A model generated the notes under the pieces. The model saw nothing but the letters and a program-made list of their open reading frames with translations. It was not told the origin of the DNA and made no database searches. A DNA stretch of 14,348 nt from SCGC-AG-212-J23 sp035649175 (GTDB lineage Bacteria; Pseudomonadota; Gammaproteobacteria; Burkholderiales; SG8-39). A program made the translations under genes and the position numbers. Shown in pieces: positions 12,800-14,348 of this stretch; the stretch's first letter is position 1; each line of letters begins with the position of its first letter. The stretch spans positions 1 through 14,348 of the forward strand of contig DASRKB010000115.1 in assembly GCA_035649175.1 (NCBI GenBank), in the 5' to 3' direction.

Positions 12800-13428
12800 C
12801 CGAGCTGCAGGAGTACCTGCGCTACCTCGTCACGCTCACCGCGGTGCTCGATCCGTTCCTCGCGGTGCCGATCTTCCTCAGCGTCACCGCGACGCACGAT
12901 CCCGCCGCCCGCAGTCGGCTCGCCAATGCCATCACGGTGACGGTGTTCCTCGTGCTCGCCGCCTCGGCGCTCTTCGGCGAGGGGCTGCTGCGGCTCATCG
13001 GCGCAAGCCTGCCTGCCTTCCAGGTGGGCGGCGGCCTGGTGCTGCTCCTCATGGCGCTCGCCATGCTGAACGCCAGGGTGGGCGAGATGCGCCAGACGCG
13101 CGAGGAAGCGCGGGAGCTCGAGGCTGGCGAGCTCTCCGGCGTGGTGCCGCTCGCCGTGCCGCTGCTCGCCGGCCCCGGCGCGATCAGCACCACCATCATC
13201 GCCTCGCAGCGAGGCGGCCTTGGCCATTCGCTCGCGCTCGTCGGCTGCGTCGTCCTCGTGTGCCTTCTGCTGTGGGCACTGCTGCGCCTCGCTCCCGCGG
13301 TCGGCGCCCGCATGGGCACCACCGGGCTCAACATCGCCACGCGCATCCTCGGATTGCTGCTGGCCGCCATCGCCATCCAGACCATGGCCGAGGGCCTGCG
13401 GATCCTCTTCCCCGGCCTCGCCGACTGA
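12796..13428 (+). CDS. MarC family integral membrane protein
   Basis: 210 residues in the MarC/UPF0056 family, usual length about 200-220. Six membrane helices are expected: about 8-30, 43-62, 68-92, 115-135, 143-165 and 178-198. Family motifs are LTAVLDPFLAVPIFLSVT in helix 1 and VPLLAGPGAISTTI (about 121-134), the conserved PLxAGPGAI. Family members sit in the inner membrane; the substrate is not established, and the old link of E. coli MarC to multidrug resistance was not upheld. The start is the GTG at 12796 overlapping the GST stop (GTGA); upstream frame extension is antisense-like and Arg-rich. An AGGA just before the GTG is too close to serve as a ribosome site, so translation probably depends on coupling to the GST gene. 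Confidence 0.92.
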   Translation: MTELQEYLRYLVTLTAVLDPFLAVPIFLSVTATHDPAARSRLANAITVTVFLVLAASALFGEGLLRLIGASLPAFQVGGGLVLLLMALAMLNARVGEMRQTREEARELEAGELSGVVPLAVPLLAGPGAISTTIIASQRGGLGHSLALVGCVVLVCLLLWALLRLAPAVGARMGTTGLNIATRILGLLLAAIAIQTMAEGLRILFPGLAD

Positions 13429-13449
13429 AAAAGGGGTCAGGACCCTTTT
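13428..13449. terminator. Imperfect AAAAGGGGTC/GACCCTTTT palindrome between convergent genes
   Basis: AAAAGGGGTC (13429-13438) and GACCCTTTT (13441-13449) pair with one bulged G around a two-base AG. It fills the 22-bp gap between the stops of MarC (+) and the SDR (-), with the A-run and T-run giving each strand a U-tract, so it can act as a bidirectional intrinsic terminator. It shares the GGGGTCAG core with the palindrome at 455-473 and is probably a member of the same repeat class with different outer arms. Confidence 0.65.
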
Positions 13450-13450
13450 G

Positions 13451-14212
13451 CTACAGCGGCTTCAGCGGGTCGCGCGGAGCGCGCTCCTCGAGGATGTCCT
13501 CCATCCGCGCGCGGATCGCGCCCTTGATCTTCGGATGCGTGAGGATGTAGAAGCGCTCGTCCTTGACCGCCGCCACGACCCTGCGCGCCACGTCCTCGGC
13601 GGAAAGCCGGCCCGAAGCCACCGCCTTGCGAAGCATGGCCTGTTTTGCGCGCGTTTCTGCAGAAAGATTTCCCGGGATGAGGCCGGCGGGGCGGTTGCGC
13701 TCGGAATCGGAGATGCCGGTCGGGACGTAGGCGGGGCAGAGCACCGAAACGCCGACCCGCGAGTTGCGCTCGCGCAGGTCGTGGTGGAGCGACTCGGAGA
13801 GCGTTACCACCGCGTGCTTGGTGACGTTGTAGGCGCCCGAGGCGGGCGGCGAGATAAGCCCGGACACCGAGGCGGTGTTGACGATATGGCCCTCGTCCTG
13901 CGCGATGAGCCGTGGCGCGAAGCTGCGCACGCCGTGGATCACGCCCCACAGGTTGACGCCGAGGATCCAGCGCCAGTCGTCGACGCTGTTCTCCCAGGCC
14001 GCGCCGGAGACGGCCACGCCGGCGTTGTTGCAGACCAGGTGGACCTCCGGAAGGCCATCGCAGAAGGCTTGCACCTGCTCGCCCTTGGAGACATCCACCT
14101 TCATGGCGGACGCTCGCACCCCGCGGGCCCGGACGGCCGCTTCCACTTCGGAGAGATCCGAAACGTCGGCGAGGGCGACGTTCATTCCCTCGCCGGCGAA
14201 GGCAAGCGCCAT
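13451..14212 (-). CDS. SDR family NAD(P)-dependent oxidoreductase, N-terminally truncated
   Basis: 253 residues from the first available ATG (14212). The body is a clear classical short-chain dehydrogenase: NNAGV (62-66), VNLWGVIHG, NTASVSG with catalytic Ser115, YNVTK with Tyr128 and Lys132, and CPAYVPTGI. The essential cofactor motif TGxxxGIG and the first beta strand are missing. The frame reads R-A-M-A-L-A-F-A, which matches the helix just after GIG, but a TGA at 14221-14219 blocks any further upstream reading. About 15-20 N-terminal residues are therefore lost and the product should not bind NAD(P) normally. The sequence immediately upstream belongs to another family (alanine racemase), so this is a deletion junction or an assembly chimera rather than a mis-chosen start. 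The stop (13453-13451) abuts the terminator palindrome. Confidence 0.8.
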   Translation of the reverse strand: MALAFAGEGMNVALADVSDLSEVEAAVRARGVRASAMKVDVSKGEQVQAFCDGLPEVHLVCNNAGVAVSGAAWENSVDDWRWILGVNLWGVIHGVRSFAPRLIAQDEGHIVNTASVSGLISPPASGAYNVTKHAVVTLSESLHHDLRERNSRVGVSVLCPAYVPTGISDSERNRPAGLIPGNLSAETRAKQAMLRKAVASGRLSAEDVARRVVAAVKDERFYILTHPKIKGAIRARMEDILEERAPRDPLKPL

Positions 14213-14219
14213 GGCGCGT

Positions 14220-14348
14220 CACGGCCAGGATGGGCCGCGGCGCCACCCGCCGTCGCACTTCCTCCACGTTCCGTCGGAGGTTGGCGGCGTGGACCTCCAC
14301 CCAGGGATCGAAGGCGGAGTGGCCTTCGGCCGGAGTGGGCTCCTGGTC
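14220..14348 (-). pseudogene. Alanine racemase family protein, N-terminal fragment, broken at junction
   Basis: Read on the minus strand from the window edge, the frame is open and encodes ...SAFDPWVEVHAANLRR, then a VEEVRRRVAPRPILAV segment. DPWxEVxAxxLRxNxxEVxxxxxxRPILAV is the start of the alanine-racemase fold, where the next residues should be V/T-K-x-N-A-Y-G with the PLP lysine. Here the frame instead continues T-R-H-G-A-C-L and an Arg-rich run that is simply the SDR gene read in the wrong frame. The similarity ends at Val (14222-14220), and SDR similarity begins at 14218 in a different frame. The PLP lysine and the rest of the enzyme are absent. The gene's 5' end lies outside the window. 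Confidence 0.65.

Noticed and set aside
12796..13428. Multidrug resistance function for the MarC protein
   Set aside because: The family name comes from an E. coli locus whose resistance role was not upheld; nothing here supports drug export.
13437..14300. 287-codon minus-strand frame that could look like one intact gene
   Set aside because: Only its first 27 codons resemble a protein family (alanine racemase). The rest is the SDR gene read out of frame, so it is a broken fusion, not a gene.
1..14348. tRNA, CRISPR array, phage, insertion sequence or defence system
   Set aside because: No cloverleaf, regularly spaced repeats, transposase, integrase or known defence domain was found on either strand; the gaps between genes are too short to hold one.

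Overview
The window is GC-rich, densely packed bacterial chromosomal DNA. Gaps between genes are under 100 bp, and several gene pairs overlap by 4 bp (GTGA). The gene content (TDO next to a kynureninase homologue, YdcH/DUF465, Dtd, MarC, the cupin, and separate phosphotransferase and acyl-CoA dehydrogenase genes) and the short GGGGTC-type palindromes suggest an environmental betaproteobacterium, Burkholderiales-like. That placement is inferred from gene content, not from a phylogenetic marker. I see no tRNA, rRNA, CRISPR array, phage gene or transposase.

Layout. 1-1997 (+): end of an aconitase X large subunit, its DUF126 swivel subunit, and a GMC-family flavin oxidoreductase. 1984-2685: a small unknown gene (-) back to back with a DUF1499 gene (+). 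2666-3472 (-): an endonuclease/exonuclease/phosphatase-fold enzyme. 3550-6134 (+): a membrane class III nucleotide cyclase with a periplasmic CxxCH haem-c motif, then an exported S1C/PDZ protein that has lost two of its three catalytic residues. 6200-6879 (+): YdcH and D-aminoacyl-tRNA deacylase. 6815-7228 (-): a cupin. 7267-9554 (+): an APH-type kinase and an acyl-CoA dehydrogenase with overlapping ends, the unfused counterpart of ACAD10/ACAD11. 9591-12127 (-): an operon of tryptophan 2,3-dioxygenase, a divergent kynureninase homologue and a YihX-like HAD phosphatase. 12149-13428 (+): a glutathione S-transferase and a MarC-family membrane protein. 13451-14348 (-): an SDR lacking its NAD-binding N-terminus, joined out of frame to the beginning of an alanine-racemase-family gene.

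Most of the window is catabolic: hydroxy-acid dehydration, alcohol oxidation, probable 4-hydroxyacyl-CoA breakdown and tryptophan breakdown. It also holds one redox- or gas-sensing signalling protein.

No complete new defence or mobile system is visible. The most notable points are: the broken alr/SDR junction at the right edge; a palindromic repeat that supplies the start codon of the GMC gene; the haem-c cyclase with a guanylate-cyclase-like base-recognition residue; the degenerate protease; the divergent kynureninase; and two short leader ORFs with good ribosome binding sites, each joined by ATGA to a gene that has none.
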